Shown here piece by piece: positions 55,641-64,000 of a stretch of 64,000 bases of DNA. The stretch comes from Stutzerimonas frequens (GTDB lineage Bacteria > Pseudomonadota > Gammaproteobacteria > Pseudomonadales > Pseudomonadaceae). The stretch is from the NCBI RefSeq assembly GCF_024448335.1, contig NZ_JAMOHM010000002.1, positions 62,001 to 126,000 on the forward strand, given 5' to 3'. The position numbers were made by a program, and so were the translations under genes. A model generated the notes under the pieces. The model saw only the letters and a program-made list of their open reading frames with translations. It was not told the origin of the DNA and did no database searches. Positions within the stretch are counted from its first letter, which is position 1. Each line of letters starts with the position of its first letter.

Positions 55641-56741
55641 ATGAAACCATTTATTGCTCTTGCTTTTACTTCCGCACTGGCGCTGCAGGGTTGCGCCTTC
55701 GCCCCTGGCCAGTATCTCGATCCCGATGAATTCAAGGATGGCGCCGAAGCCGAGCACGGCACGGTCCAGCTGATCCGCATCACGCCGGAGATGCTCAAGG
55801 GCGACCTGGCCTCCGACATGGGTACCTCCAGCAAGCAGGAACTGCTCAACTACAAGCCCAGCGCCTACCGCATCGGCGCCAATGACCTGCTCTACATAAC
55901 CGTATGGGATCACCCGGAATTGACTGCACCCTCCGGCCCGCAGCAGCAGCTAGACGCCAACGGTCGTCTGGTGCGCCCTGACGGCACCCTCTTCTATCCG
56001 TACATCGGCAACGTCGAGGCCGCTGGCAAGACCATCGAAGAGCTGCGCTCCACCATCGCCCGTCGCCTGACCAACTACATCGACAGCCCGCAGGTCGACG
56101 TCTCGATCCTGCGCTTCGGCAGCCAGCGCGTGGTGGTCTCCGGTGCGTTCGATACCGCCGGTGAAGTACCGATCACCACCGCGCCGATGACCATCACCCA
56201 GGCCATCGGCCAGGCCGGCGTGGACACCGAAACGGCCGACCTCACTGGCCTGACCCTCAAGCGTGACGGCCGCGAGTACATGCTCGACGTCGACTCGCTG
56301 AACCGCCCGGACTCCTGGCTGCATCAGGTTTACCTGAAGGACGGCGACCAACTGCACCTGCCGTACAACGACCAGCGCAAGATCTACGTGTTGGGCGAGG
56401 TAAACCTGCCGCAGGCTCTGTCCTTCAAGGCCACCAGCATGAACCTGATGGATGCAGTGGGCACCGCTGGCGGCATTCGTCAGGAGACCGCCGATGGTGA
56501 GGCGCTGTACGTGATTCGTGGCGCGGAAGACATGATGACCGAGCCGGCCAAGGTCTTTCAGCTGAACGCCAAGTCGCCGACTGCCTTTGCCCTGGCCAAG
56601 CACTTCCCGCTACAGCCGCAGGACGTCGTGTTCGTCGGGCCGGCCAACATCACCCGCTGGAACCGCTTCATCAGCCAGCTGCTGCCGTCGGCCAACGTCA
56701 TCGGCATCGGTGCCGCAGCGGACTACAACCTGAACCGTTAA
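55641..56741 (+). CDS. Wza-like polysaccharide export lipoprotein
   Basis: 366 residues. A lipoprotein signal ends in the lipobox LALQGC with Cys18 as the lipidated residue. The Poly_export domain follows (YRIGANDLLYITVWDHPELT near residue 78), then SLBB domains (VVVSGAFDTAGEVPITTAPM and KIYVLGEVNLPQALSFKATS). This is the outer-membrane export pore that works with the Wzc-type autokinase. The ATG at 55629 has no spacing to AAGGA; ATG 55641 has, and gives the clean signal sequence. It ends the exopolysaccharide locus. Confidence 0.93.
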   Translation: MKPFIALAFTSALALQGCAFAPGQYLDPDEFKDGAEAEHGTVQLIRITPEMLKGDLASDMGTSSKQELLNYKPSAYRIGANDLLYITVWDHPELTAPSGPQQQLDANGRLVRPDGTLFYPYIGNVEAAGKTIEELRSTIARRLTNYIDSPQVDVSILRFGSQRVVVSGAFDTAGEVPITTAPMTITQAIGQAGVDTETADLTGLTLKRDGREYMLDVDSLNRPDSWLHQVYLKDGDQLHLPYNDQRKIYVLGEVNLPQALSFKATSMNLMDAVGTAGGIRQETADGEALYVIRGAEDMMTEPAKVFQLNAKSPTAFALAKHFPLQPQDVVFVGPANITRWNRFISQLLPSANVIGIGAAADYNLNR

Positions 56742-56780
56742 GCAGCATCGCTTGATCGCCTGACGATCAGGCAATAAAGA

Positions 56781-56816
56781 AGCCGCAGAGTCATCGCCGA
56801 TGCTCTGCGGCTTTTT
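56781..56816 (+). terminator. Rho-independent terminator of the exopolysaccharide locus
   Basis: AGCCGCAGAG (56781-56790) pairs with CTCTGCGGCT (56803-56812); the inner CATC and GATG extend the stem with one bulged T. Five T follow (56812-56816). It lies 39 bases after the wza stop. Confidence 0.9.
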
Positions 56817-56968
56817 CGTATGTCAGCGGTAGCCATTGCAACAAGCTGCCTGCACGGCAATGCATCCAATGGCAACCGGATGCAAAGCCGCCATCGGCGG
56901 CGGCACTCGCCCCACCGCCCCCGCCAGTCCGCAGCGGCTGAGCAAGCACACGGGACTCACCCCGAACG

Positions 56969-57006
56969 AAAAACGGGCCTGCTACAACTCGGTATCAGGC
57001 CCGTTT
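56969..57006 (-). terminator. Rho-independent terminator of the thiolase gene
   Basis: On the minus strand AAACGGGCCTG (57006-56996) pairs with CAGGCCCGTTT (56981-56971), followed by more T (to 56969). It lies 21 bases after the thiolase stop and is oriented for leftward transcription. Confidence 0.88.
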
Positions 57007-57027
57007 CGCTAAACGGTTTCGATGGCG

Positions 57028-58212
57028 TTAACGCACCGCCTCGAACAACCCGGCAGCGCCCATGCCACCGCCCACGCACATGGTCACTACGCCGTAACGC
57101 AGATTGCGCCGCTGCAGTTCGCGCACGATGTGCCCCGCCGTACGCGAGCCGGTCATGCCGAACGGATGACCGATGGAGATCGAGCCGCCGTTGACGTTGT
57201 ACTTCTCGTTGTCGATGCCCAGCGCGTCGCGGCAGTACAGGCACTGCGATGCAAAGGCCTCGTTGAGTTCCCACAGGTCGATGTCGTCGATCTGCAGCCC
57301 CTTGGCCTTGAGCAGACGCGGCACGGCGTATACCGGCCCGATGCCCATCTCTTCCGGCTCACAGCCTGCCACGGTGAAACCACGGAAAAAGGCGCGCGGC
57401 TTGAGGCCAAGTTCGATGGCCTTGTCCAGGCTCATCACCAGCGTCATCGAGGCGCCGTCCGACAGTTGCGACGCGTTACCGGCGGTGACCGAACCATCCT
57501 CGGCGAAGGCCGGCTTGAGCCCGGCCAGGCTTTCCAGCGTGGTATCCGGACGGTTGCAGTCGTCACGGTCGACCACGCCCTGGTGCAGCATACGTTCGCC
57601 GGTGTTCTTGTCCTCGGTGAAGTACTGCACGTTCATCGGCACGATCTCGTCGCCGAACAGCCCATCGACCTGAGCGCGCGCGGTGCGCTGCTGGCTCTGC
57701 AGGGCATAGAGGTCCTGCTGCTCGCGGGTGACGTTGTAGCGCCGCGCCACCAGCTCGGCCGTCTGCCCCATGGTGTGGTAGATACCTGGCACGCGCTCCT
57801 GGATGATCGGGTTGAACAGGTGATCAGTGTTGCGGCTCTTCAGCGTCAGGGTGATGGACTCGACCCCGCCGGCGACGATGATGTCACTGCAGCCCGAAGC
57901 GATCTGGTTGGCCGCGACCGCGATGGCCTGCAGGCCCGACGAGCAGTAACGGTTCAGCGTCATCCCCGAGCAGGCGATGCCCAGGCGTGACAGCACGGCC
58001 ACGTTGCGGCCGATGTTGTAGCCCTGCGCACCTTCATTCGAGCCGGCACCGACGATGCAATCCTCGACCAGCGCCGGATCGAGGTCGTTGCGCGACAGCA
58101 GCGCATCGACGCAATGCGCCGCCATGTCGTCGGGACGGGTCATGTTGAACTTGCCGCGGAAGGACTTGGCCAGGCCGGTCCGCACGCTATCGACGATCAC
58201 TACTTCACGCAT
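57028..58212 (-). CDS. Acetyl-CoA acyltransferase (thiolase)
   Basis: 394 residues, a complete thiolase. The nucleophile is Cys90 in LNRYCSSGLQAIA; His349 in IGHPFGMTGSR and Cys379 in TMCVGGGMGAA complete the active site. The N-terminus MREVVIVDSVRTGLAKSFRG is typical. Whether it is degradative (FadA-like) or biosynthetic (AtoB/PhaA-like) cannot be decided; no fadB partner is adjacent. It reads leftward toward its own terminator. Confidence 0.9.
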   Translation of the reverse strand: MREVVIVDSVRTGLAKSFRGKFNMTRPDDMAAHCVDALLSRNDLDPALVEDCIVGAGSNEGAQGYNIGRNVAVLSRLGIACSGMTLNRYCSSGLQAIAVAANQIASGCSDIIVAGGVESITLTLKSRNTDHLFNPIIQERVPGIYHTMGQTAELVARRYNVTREQQDLYALQSQQRTARAQVDGLFGDEIVPMNVQYFTEDKNTGERMLHQGVVDRDDCNRPDTTLESLAGLKPAFAEDGSVTAGNASQLSDGASMTLVMSLDKAIELGLKPRAFFRGFTVAGCEPEEMGIGPVYAVPRLLKAKGLQIDDIDLWELNEAFASQCLYCRDALGIDNEKYNVNGGSISIGHPFGMTGSRTAGHIVRELQRRNLRYGVVTMCVGGGMGAAGLFEAVR

Positions 58213-58447
58213 GGGATACCTCAGTTATCGAGGCGGTCGCGGGGATGTTATGACGGCGCCGGGCGCACGGATTGTTCCACGACCGCTGGGTGGACGGTGA
58301 TCCGAGCATAGTTCCGGCGTCGCGAGCATGGCGACGACCATTCAGCAAGCATATGCACGGCCATCGCCTCGCCGGCCGGCCCCCTTTTGCGCAGGCTTGC
58401 CGGCAATCCCGAAGGTGAGCGCATAGCGCCTGACCAGCGGCCTCGCT

Positions 58448-58473
58448 GATTCGCGGGCAAGTCCGCCCCCACA
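58448..58473 (-). repeat. Pseudomonas-type REP element
   Basis: Read on the minus strand the sequence is TGTGGGGGCGGACTTGCCCG then CGAATC, the well-known Pseudomonas REP form with a GCGGNCTTGNCCGC core. It lies in the 421-base thiolase-pap gap, which I see holds no gene. Confidence 0.75.
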
Positions 58474-58575
58474 GAGGCGTGGTGCGCCGGACCAGGGATC
58501 GTTCCTAACGCTTAACAGGGCAGCGGAATTACCCTTGCCCACAGGAACGATACGAACGACAGAAGCAGGCCCGGC

Positions 58576-58599
58576 GTGGGAGCGGTCTTGACCGCGAAC
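58576..58599 (+). repeat. Pseudomonas-type REP element, opposite orientation
   Basis: GTGGGAGCGGTCTTGACCGC followed by GAAC is a second REP copy, oriented opposite to the one at 58448-58473 about 100 bases away. Together they make a REPIN-like pair between the divergent start of thiolase and the end of pap. Confidence 0.75.
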
Positions 58600-58633
58600 A
58601 ACCCACCGGCAGCTCGGCGGTCACAGGGCGCGG

Positions 58634-60133
58634 TCAACGCCCCTTCTCGATCGCCGCCTCCAGCGCCTCGTTCAACGTCCGCAGTACCTTCACCCTGGCG
58701 AAGCGCTTGTCGTTCGCCTCCACCAGCGTCCAGGGCGCGATCTCGGTACTGGTGCGGTCGACCATGTCCGCCACAGCGTGGCCGTACTCATCCCAGCGCT
58801 CGCGGTTGCGCCAGTCTTCATCAGTGATCTTGAAGCGCTTGAAGGCGGTCTCTTCCCGCTCCTTGAAGCGCTTGAGCTGGGTCTTCTTGTCGATGCTCAG
58901 CCAGAACTTCACCAGCACCACATCCCCGTCCACCAGCTGCTCTTCGAAATCATTGATCTCAGAATAGGCACGCAACCACTCGTCCGGCGTGCAGAAGCCT
59001 TCGACGCGCTCGACCAGCACACGCCCGTACCAGGAACGGTCGAAGATGGTGAACTTGCCGCGTTCCGGCACATTGCGCCAGAAGCGCCAGAGCCAGGGCT
59101 GCGCCAGCTCTTCATCGGTTGGCGCAGCGATCTGCACGGTGCGGTAAAGGCGTGGGTCGAGCGCCCCGGTGACGCGCCGGATCGCACTGCCCTTGCCCGC
59201 CGCATCGTGTCCTTCGAACAGCGCGAGCACCCCGCGTTTGCGCAAGCGGCGGTCGCGCAGCAGTTGCGACAGGCGCGCCTGCTCCGTCACCAGCTGCTGC
59301 TGGTAGTCGTCCTTGGTGAGCTTCTGGCTCAGATCCAGGCTGTCCAGCAGGCTCAAATGATCCAGATCGATCTGTAGCGGCGCCGAATGCGGCTGCGACG
59401 CCGCCTGCCCAGGCTGCTCCGCAGCGGCCAGCGCGGCCTGCAGACCTTCAAGCAGGATGCGGCCGACGGTCAGGCTGCGGTAACGCTCGTCCGCACCCTC
59501 GATCACATACCAAGGCGCAAAATCCCGGCTGCTGAGGCGCAGGATTTTCTCACCATGGCGCACGAACTTGTCGTAAGTCTTCGACTGTTGCCAATCCAAC
59601 GGGCTGATGCGCCAGCTGTGCAGCGGGTCATTCTTCAGCGAATCGAGCCGGGCGTTCATACGCTCCTTGGACAGATGGAACCAGAACTTGAAGATCAGCG
59701 CGCCCTCGTCACAGAGCATCCGCTCCAGGCGCTGCGCCCGCGCGGTGGCGAGTTTCAGCTCGGCACCATCGATGCGCCCGTGCACACGATCCTCGAGCAT
59801 CTTGCTGTACCAGTTGCCGAAGAAAATCCCGGTGTGGCCCTTCGGCGGCAGGCGTCGCCAGAAACGCCATGCCGGTGGATGCGCGAGCTCTTCGTCGCTG
59901 GGCACATCGAAGCTGTCGACACGTATCAGCCGCGGATCCATCCACTCGTTGAGCAGCTTGATGGTTTCCCCTTTGCCGGCGCCCTCGATGCCATTGATCA
60001 GTATGAGGACCGGGAACCGCGCCTGGGCCTTGAGCCGGTACTGCGCCTGCAGCAGCGCTTCACGCAACTCGGGCACCGCCGCATCGTAGGCCTCCTTGCC
60101 GATGGAGTGACCAATTTCGGCTGATTCGAACAT
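58634..60133 (-). CDS. pap: Polyphosphate:AMP phosphotransferase (two PPK2 domains)
   Basis: 499 residues with two tandem PPK2-type kinase domains. The first has Walker A INGIEGAGKGETIKLL and FFGNWYSKML; the second, catalytically complete, has FEGHDAAGKGSAIRRV, IFDRSWYGRVLVERVEG and the lid helix with Arg residues. Pap makes ADP from AMP and polyphosphate; the P. aeruginosa enzyme is about 496 residues. The frame continues about 100 codons upstream, but MFESAEIGHSIGKEAYDAAV is the family N-terminus and has GGAG six bases upstream. Confidence 0.93.
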   Translation of the reverse strand: MFESAEIGHSIGKEAYDAAVPELREALLQAQYRLKAQARFPVLILINGIEGAGKGETIKLLNEWMDPRLIRVDSFDVPSDEELAHPPAWRFWRRLPPKGHTGIFFGNWYSKMLEDRVHGRIDGAELKLATARAQRLERMLCDEGALIFKFWFHLSKERMNARLDSLKNDPLHSWRISPLDWQQSKTYDKFVRHGEKILRLSSRDFAPWYVIEGADERYRSLTVGRILLEGLQAALAAAEQPGQAASQPHSAPLQIDLDHLSLLDSLDLSQKLTKDDYQQQLVTEQARLSQLLRDRRLRKRGVLALFEGHDAAGKGSAIRRVTGALDPRLYRTVQIAAPTDEELAQPWLWRFWRNVPERGKFTIFDRSWYGRVLVERVEGFCTPDEWLRAYSEINDFEEQLVDGDVVLVKFWLSIDKKTQLKRFKEREETAFKRFKITDEDWRNRERWDEYGHAVADMVDRTSTEIAPWTLVEANDKRFARVKVLRTLNEALEAAIEKGR

Positions 60134-60293
60134 CGCTTTCTCCGTCCAGGTGATGCGCTCAACCCTAGCAGGCACCCTGAAGGCATAGCGAGCAGCGCGT
60201 GAAAAAATAACCGCAGCCTTGATACGGTTTATTCCTCCTGAAGCGAAGCTGCAGCCGTTATCGAAGATGGCGTGCTGTTGAATTTGCACACCC

Positions 60294-60310
60294 CTCTCCC
60301 TGCGGGAGAG
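60294..60310. repeat. Short inverted repeat in the pap-pcpS gap
   Basis: CTCTCCC-TGC-GGGAGAG is a perfect 7+3+7 inverted repeat of a kind common between genes in GC-rich bacteria. The 337-base gap 60134-60470 between the divergent pap and pcpS genes otherwise shows no gene; it must hold both promoters. Confidence 0.5.
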
Positions 60311-60470
60311 AGACGGCGGGAAGCAGTCCAGATGCCCAAGCATCAACCTGGAGCGGGACCGATGCCGGCGAAACAGCGCGAGGAGCAACGGGTAATTCGC
60401 CGTGCGAAGTACGGCGCGTCCGCCGCAGCGCGATGACATTCACCGCCTGCCTTGAGGCAGAATAGCGACC

Positions 60471-61208
60471 ATGAACGATCTGCCTTCCTACCCGAGCTGC
60501 TGCACGCCACTCACCGACCACTGGCCGCTACCGCAAGCCTTGGCGGGTGTCAGCCTGATGAGCACACGCTTCGACCCGGCATTGCTCGACCCCGAGGATT
60601 TTGGCCGCTGGGAGATTCCCGCACAGAAAGGCGTCAGCAAGCGGCGGGCCGAGTTTCTCGCTGGACGCTTGTGCGCTCGGGAGGCCCTGCGAGGCCTGAC
60701 CGGCACTGCATTCGTGCCGCCAGTGGGTGAAGACCGCGCGCCGCAGTGGCCGCGCGGCGTCGTTGGTTCCATTACCCACGGCGCAGGATGGGCAGGCGTG
60801 GTGGTGGGTTCCAGTCAGCAATGGAGCGGACTGGGACTGGATATCGAGCGCATTCTTGCTCCCGAACGAGCCGACCGCCTGGCTGCCGAAATCCTCACAC
60901 CCCGTGAACTGGAACTCTACTCTCCGCTAAACGAAGACGAGCGCTCCAAACTGGTTACCCGAACCTTCTCGTTAAAGGAAAGCCTGTTCAAAGCACTGTA
61001 TCCGCTGGTGAAGCGACGCTTCTACTTCCAGGATGCCGAAGTGCTGGACGCCACTCGTCAAGGCGTGGCGCGCCTGCGTTTGTTGATCGATCTGTCCGCA
61101 AACTGGCGCAACGGCATCGAGCTTGGCGGCCAGTTCACTACCTTCGAAGGCTACCTGCTCAGCTTGATCAGCATTCCAGCCCAGCCCGGCGAGATCGAGC
61201 CAAGCTAG
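60471..61208 (+). CDS. pcpS: 4'-phosphopantetheinyl transferase
   Basis: 245 residues of the Sfp/EntD class. Conserved motifs are VVGSITHGAGWAGVVVGS, the magnesium motif GLGLDIERIL (GxDIE), and FSLKESLFKALYPLVKRRFY (FSxKESxxK). Such enzymes convert apo acyl carrier proteins to holo form with coenzyme A; in P. aeruginosa the single PcpS serves fatty-acid, pyoverdine and other carrier proteins, and no acpS-like gene is in the window. The start ATG is only a short distance from a weak AGAATA -10. Confidence 0.92.
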   Translation: MNDLPSYPSCCTPLTDHWPLPQALAGVSLMSTRFDPALLDPEDFGRWEIPAQKGVSKRRAEFLAGRLCAREALRGLTGTAFVPPVGEDRAPQWPRGVVGSITHGAGWAGVVVGSSQQWSGLGLDIERILAPERADRLAAEILTPRELELYSPLNEDERSKLVTRTFSLKESLFKALYPLVKRRFYFQDAEVLDATRQGVARLRLLIDLSANWRNGIELGGQFTTFEGYLLSLISIPAQPGEIEPS

Positions 61209-61349
61209 TCGCGCTGTCGACAAAGCGATAGACGACCCCGTTTTTCAGCGCTGGCAAGCCGACGAGCCAACCATCACCTCATCCGAAAAACCGAACCTGC
61301 GAGCTATAAGCGAGTCAACCAGACACCCCAATTCACCGGCGCGCACGCC

Positions 61350-61355
61350 TATAAT
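61350..61355 (+). promoter_or_regulatory. -10 element upstream of the PA2817-like gene
   Basis: A perfect TATAAT lies 33 bases before the ATG at 61388. No -35 close to consensus is found 16-18 bases upstream, so it may need an activator or rely on the -10 alone. Confidence 0.45.
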
Positions 61356-61387
61356 CGCGCCTTTCAGAAACCGACACAGGTGAACAC

Positions 61388-61795
61388 ATGGCCAATCCAT
61401 ACCACGATCACAACCTGGCCCTGCTGGCCCATCTGCGCGGCATCCTGCTCGCCATGGGCGAGGCCGAACAAGTCTCGGAAGAAAGCCACGCATTGTTTCT
61501 CGAACGCTTCGACGAACTGATCATGAACCTGCAGAACGTCCCGGAAGAGCGCCACATGGGCCAGGACCTGATCTGCCAGGTCTTCCACCGCTATCCCCAG
61601 ATCGCCCACCTGGTTCCGCGCGATTTACTGTGGTACTTCGGCGGCGACTGCCTGCACTTCATGCCGGATGACGAGATTGCCGTCTTCCAGCAACTCGAAG
61701 AGCGCCGCTACGAAGCCGAGCAGAACGACGAACCGTTCGACTGGAACCGTGAAAAGCAGCTGTTGAGCATGTCGGATGAGGGCGCACGGCACTGA
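61388..61795 (+). CDS. PA2817 family protein
   Basis: 135 residues. The N-terminus MANPYHDHNLALLAHLRGIL, the middle LMNLQNVPEERHMGQDLICQ-like segment (exact: IMNLQNVPEERHMGQDL) and the C-terminal DLLWYFGGDCLHFMPDDEIA recall the PA2817 family of pseudomonads, whose function is unknown. The protein is all-helical by appearance, cytoplasmic, and rich in His and acidic residues. The family name is from memory. It lies alone between pcpS and the convergent wbpM-type gene. Confidence 0.78.
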   Translation: MANPYHDHNLALLAHLRGILLAMGEAEQVSEESHALFLERFDELIMNLQNVPEERHMGQDLICQVFHRYPQIAHLVPRDLLWYFGGDCLHFMPDDEIAVFQQLEERRYEAEQNDEPFDWNREKQLLSMSDEGARH

Positions 61796-61867
61796 TATCC
61801 GACACCAGCCAGCCGAATGGCGAGGAGTATTTGACCAACAGAGAGGCAATCAACAACCGCTAATGGT

Positions 61868-61883
61868 GGGGGCTGAAGCCCCC
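61868..61883. terminator. Compact hairpin between convergent PA2817-like and wbpM genes
   Basis: GGGGGC-TGAA-GCCCCC closes a six-pair stem with a tetraloop; an outer inverted repeat TTGGGAAGG (61884-61892) and CCTTCCCAA (61941-61949) lies just downstream. Position between convergent stops suggests a shared terminator, though there is no T run. Confidence 0.5.
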
Positions 61884-62006
61884 TTGGGAAGGGAGGTACT
61901 CTCACGGTGGAGGCTGTTGCAGAGGAGATTTAAAATCGCGCCTTCCCAACCAGCAGGGCTGTTCAGAAGCAGCCAGAAGACTAGGCCACCCCTGACGTAA
62001 CTCTAC

Positions 62007-63995
62007 TTACTCAGGCTCTACCCGCCGCTGCTGGTAGATCCAATCGACGATCTCACCCTCCGGCACATACCCGCTCACCACTTCACGAAGCAGTTGCCGC
62101 ACCTGGGGGTAATCGTCGCTCTCCACCGCCTTGAGCAATTTCGCCAGCCGGTCCTTGAGCACATCCCAATCAAGATGCTCCTCATCGGCGCGCATGATCA
62201 TAGGATGCTCGGTAGGGCTCACGTTGTCGCCGATCAGCAGCTCTTCATACAGCTTCTCGCCGGGGCGCAAGCCGGTGTACTCGATCTTGATATCCCCATG
62301 CGTGCACCTCTCGGATCGCACGCTCAAGCCGGAAAGATGAATCAGCTTTTCGGCCAGCTCGGCAATACGCACCGGCTGCCCCATGTCCAGCACAAACACG
62401 TCACCGCCCTGCCCCATCGACCCCGCCTGGACAACCAGCTGCGCCGCCTCGGGAATGGTCATGAAATAACGGGTGATCTTCGGATGCGTCACCGTCACCG
62501 GCCCGCCCGCGCGAATTTGTTGATAGAAGCGCGGAATCACCGACCCGGAAGAACCCAGTACATTACCGAACCGCACCATCGTGAAACGGGTCTTGTTGAC
62601 GTGATGCACGGCGTTCGCAATGCCGAACAGGCTTGGCGCCGGTTCACGGCTGAGCGCCTGCAGGATCAACTCCGCGACACGCTTGGTACTGCCCATGACA
62701 TTGGTCGGCCTAACGGCCTTGTCAGTGGAAATCAGCACGAAATTGCTGACACCCGCCTGCACTGCCGCCTGGGCAGTGTTCAATGTACCCACCACATTGT
62801 TCAGCACACCCTCAGCAACGTTGTGCTCGACCATGGGTACATGCTTGTACGCAGCAGCGTGATAAACCGTCTGCACGCCCCAGGTGCGCATTACATCCAG
62901 CACACGGTCGGCGTTACGTATCGAACCGAGAATCGGCACCAGGCGAGTCGAGATAGCCTCCCGCTCAACACGTCGTTCCAGCTCAAGATGAATGCTGTAA
63001 AGGTTGTACTCACTGTGCTCGAACAACAACAACACCGCGGGCTGGCTCGCAATTATCTGCCTGCACAGCTCGGAGCCAATGGAACCACCAGCCCCGGTAA
63101 CCATCACAGCCTGGCTGCGGATGCACTTTTCCAGTAGCTCTTGGACTGGGGGAACGGCGTCACGTCCAAGAAGGTCGGCAATGTCCACTTCTTGAATGTC
63201 ATCAACCTGGACCTTGCCACTCGCCAAGTCCATAAACCCCGGAACAGATCTGACGTGGAGCGGATAATGTTCAAGCATTTCAAGTATCTGCCGCCGCCTG
63301 GCTCGGGTAGCCGACGGAATGGCGAGAAGTATTTCAACCGCGCCGGTGTCTTCGACCATCTGTTCAATATGTTTGGCTGAATAGACGTGAAGACCGGCGA
63401 TGGAACGGTTGTACAGATTCGGGTCGTCGTCGATAAAAGCGACCGGCCGCATCGCGCGCCCCATCCGAAGCGCAGCCACCAACTGATTTCCTGCCGCACC
63501 AGCACCGTAGATCGCAACTTTAGCCAGCCCGGCATCTCGAGCTTTGAATTTGCTCAACGACGCAGGTGTGAACCAATTACCCATGAAGTAATGGCGCATT
63601 ACGAGCCGCAGCCCGCCAATGAGCACAAGACTCACCCACCAGTAATTAAATACCATGGACCGGGGGATAAGTTTGGGCGCATCGGTATACCAATAAATGG
63701 CAAGCGATAACGACAAAGCTGAAAGTGAGACAGCTTTAACGATGGTCATCAGCGCGTCATTACCGAAATAGCGCATGACGGCACGGTACATACCCAAGCG
63801 TACAAAAAAGGGAATCGAAACGACCGGGGCTATAGCGAACAACCAGGAGTGGCCGCCAAATGGTTCTGCAAACTCGGCATTACCAAGGCGGACATAGAAA
63901 GCCAGCCATAGCGCCAACCAGACCAGCAGAACGTCCACAGCAACCTGAATCAGGCGTTTCTGCCGCCGCGGCAAACGAACCAGATGGGTTCTCAC
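62007..63995 (-). CDS. wbpM: Nucleoside-diphosphate-sugar 4,6-dehydratase, WbpM-like
   Basis: 662 residues, close to P. aeruginosa WbpM (665). The N-terminal part has four to five membrane helices (IQVAVDVLLVWLALWLAFYV and others), a first Rossmann domain (VAIYGAGAAGNQLVAALRMG) and a second, catalytic one (VMVTGAGGSIGSELCRQIIA). The active-site motif ISTDKAVRPTNVMGSTKR has Met where most short-chain dehydratases have Tyr, the SMK triad of WbpM. It makes UDP-4-keto-6-deoxy-sugars for O-antigen. The GTG at 63995 is the first start in the window, but the true start may lie beyond the edge. Confidence 0.9.
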   Translation of the reverse strand: MRTHLVRLPRRQKRLIQVAVDVLLVWLALWLAFYVRLGNAEFAEPFGGHSWLFAIAPVVSIPFFVRLGMYRAVMRYFGNDALMTIVKAVSLSALSLSLAIYWYTDAPKLIPRSMVFNYWWVSLVLIGGLRLVMRHYFMGNWFTPASLSKFKARDAGLAKVAIYGAGAAGNQLVAALRMGRAMRPVAFIDDDPNLYNRSIAGLHVYSAKHIEQMVEDTGAVEILLAIPSATRARRRQILEMLEHYPLHVRSVPGFMDLASGKVQVDDIQEVDIADLLGRDAVPPVQELLEKCIRSQAVMVTGAGGSIGSELCRQIIASQPAVLLLFEHSEYNLYSIHLELERRVEREAISTRLVPILGSIRNADRVLDVMRTWGVQTVYHAAAYKHVPMVEHNVAEGVLNNVVGTLNTAQAAVQAGVSNFVLISTDKAVRPTNVMGSTKRVAELILQALSREPAPSLFGIANAVHHVNKTRFTMVRFGNVLGSSGSVIPRFYQQIRAGGPVTVTHPKITRYFMTIPEAAQLVVQAGSMGQGGDVFVLDMGQPVRIAELAEKLIHLSGLSVRSERCTHGDIKIEYTGLRPGEKLYEELLIGDNVSPTEHPMIMRADEEHLDWDVLKDRLAKLLKAVESDDYPQVRQLLREVVSGYVPEGEIVDWIYQQRRVEPE

Positions 63996-64000
63996 TTTCT

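Overview
The window looks like chromosome from a GC-rich gammaproteobacterium of the Pseudomonas sensu lato group, most likely Stutzerimonas (the Pseudomonas stutzeri group). The evidence is gene content and order: a cpxR-spy-cpxA set near trkH, a CyaB-type adenylate cyclase with a MASE2 domain, a PlpD-type patatin autotransporter, a two-domain polyphosphate:AMP phosphotransferase, a PcpS-type phosphopantetheinyl transferase, a WbpM-type dehydratase with an SMK triad, and Pseudomonas-style REP sequences. The genus call is inference, because no database search was possible. I saw no rRNA, tRNA, CRISPR array, prophage or insertion sequence.

Layout. Positions 1-3811 hold a leftward set: scpB (start only), scpA, trpS, yciO-like and the PHP exonuclease rnm. 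Positions 4155-7627 run rightward with yciI, a small membrane protein, and a Cpx-like envelope-stress system (response regulator, Spy/CpxP chaperone, sensor kinase), which carries a CpxR-box-like direct repeat and a long hairpin. Positions 7621-16528 hold a nitroreductase, a cysteine-cluster protein, TrkH, YedI, two AraC regulators, an Mpo1-like protein, CyaB, a DMT transporter and an Rdx/SelW-like protein. Positions 16599-28401 hold PlpD, a MarR regulator, RecQ, YecA, YbaN, a DTW-domain tRNA modifier, a glutathione transferase, a 41-residue small protein, AceK, a second DMT transporter and CysK. Positions 28526-42707 hold an AsmA-like protein, a MoxR/GFA/VWA group, a YafJ-like amidotransferase pair, a universal stress protein, Uup, Slt, a MOSC protein, CheV and a YegS-like lipid kinase.

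Positions 43084-56741 form a rightward exopolysaccharide locus with almost every part of a Wzx/Wzy-dependent system. In order it encodes an initiating phosphoglycosyl transferase, a low-molecular-weight tyrosine phosphatase, a tyrosine autokinase/chain-length protein, a secreted GH5 hydrolase, a polysaccharide pyruvyl transferase, a Wzx-like flippase, an FrhB-like iron-sulfur flavoprotein, a Wzy-like polymerase, a GT2 and a WecG/TagA transferase. After an A/T-richer gap of 449 bases comes a Wza-like outer-membrane lipoprotein and a strong terminator. This is the most interesting region. It predicts a short-repeat, pyruvylated exopolymer, and the FrhB-like protein has no assigned role in such a pathway.

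Positions 57028-63995 return to housekeeping genes: a thiolase, REP elements, pap, pcpS and a PA2817-like protein. The window ends in a convergent wbpM-type gene, probably the edge of a second surface-polysaccharide (O-antigen) locus.
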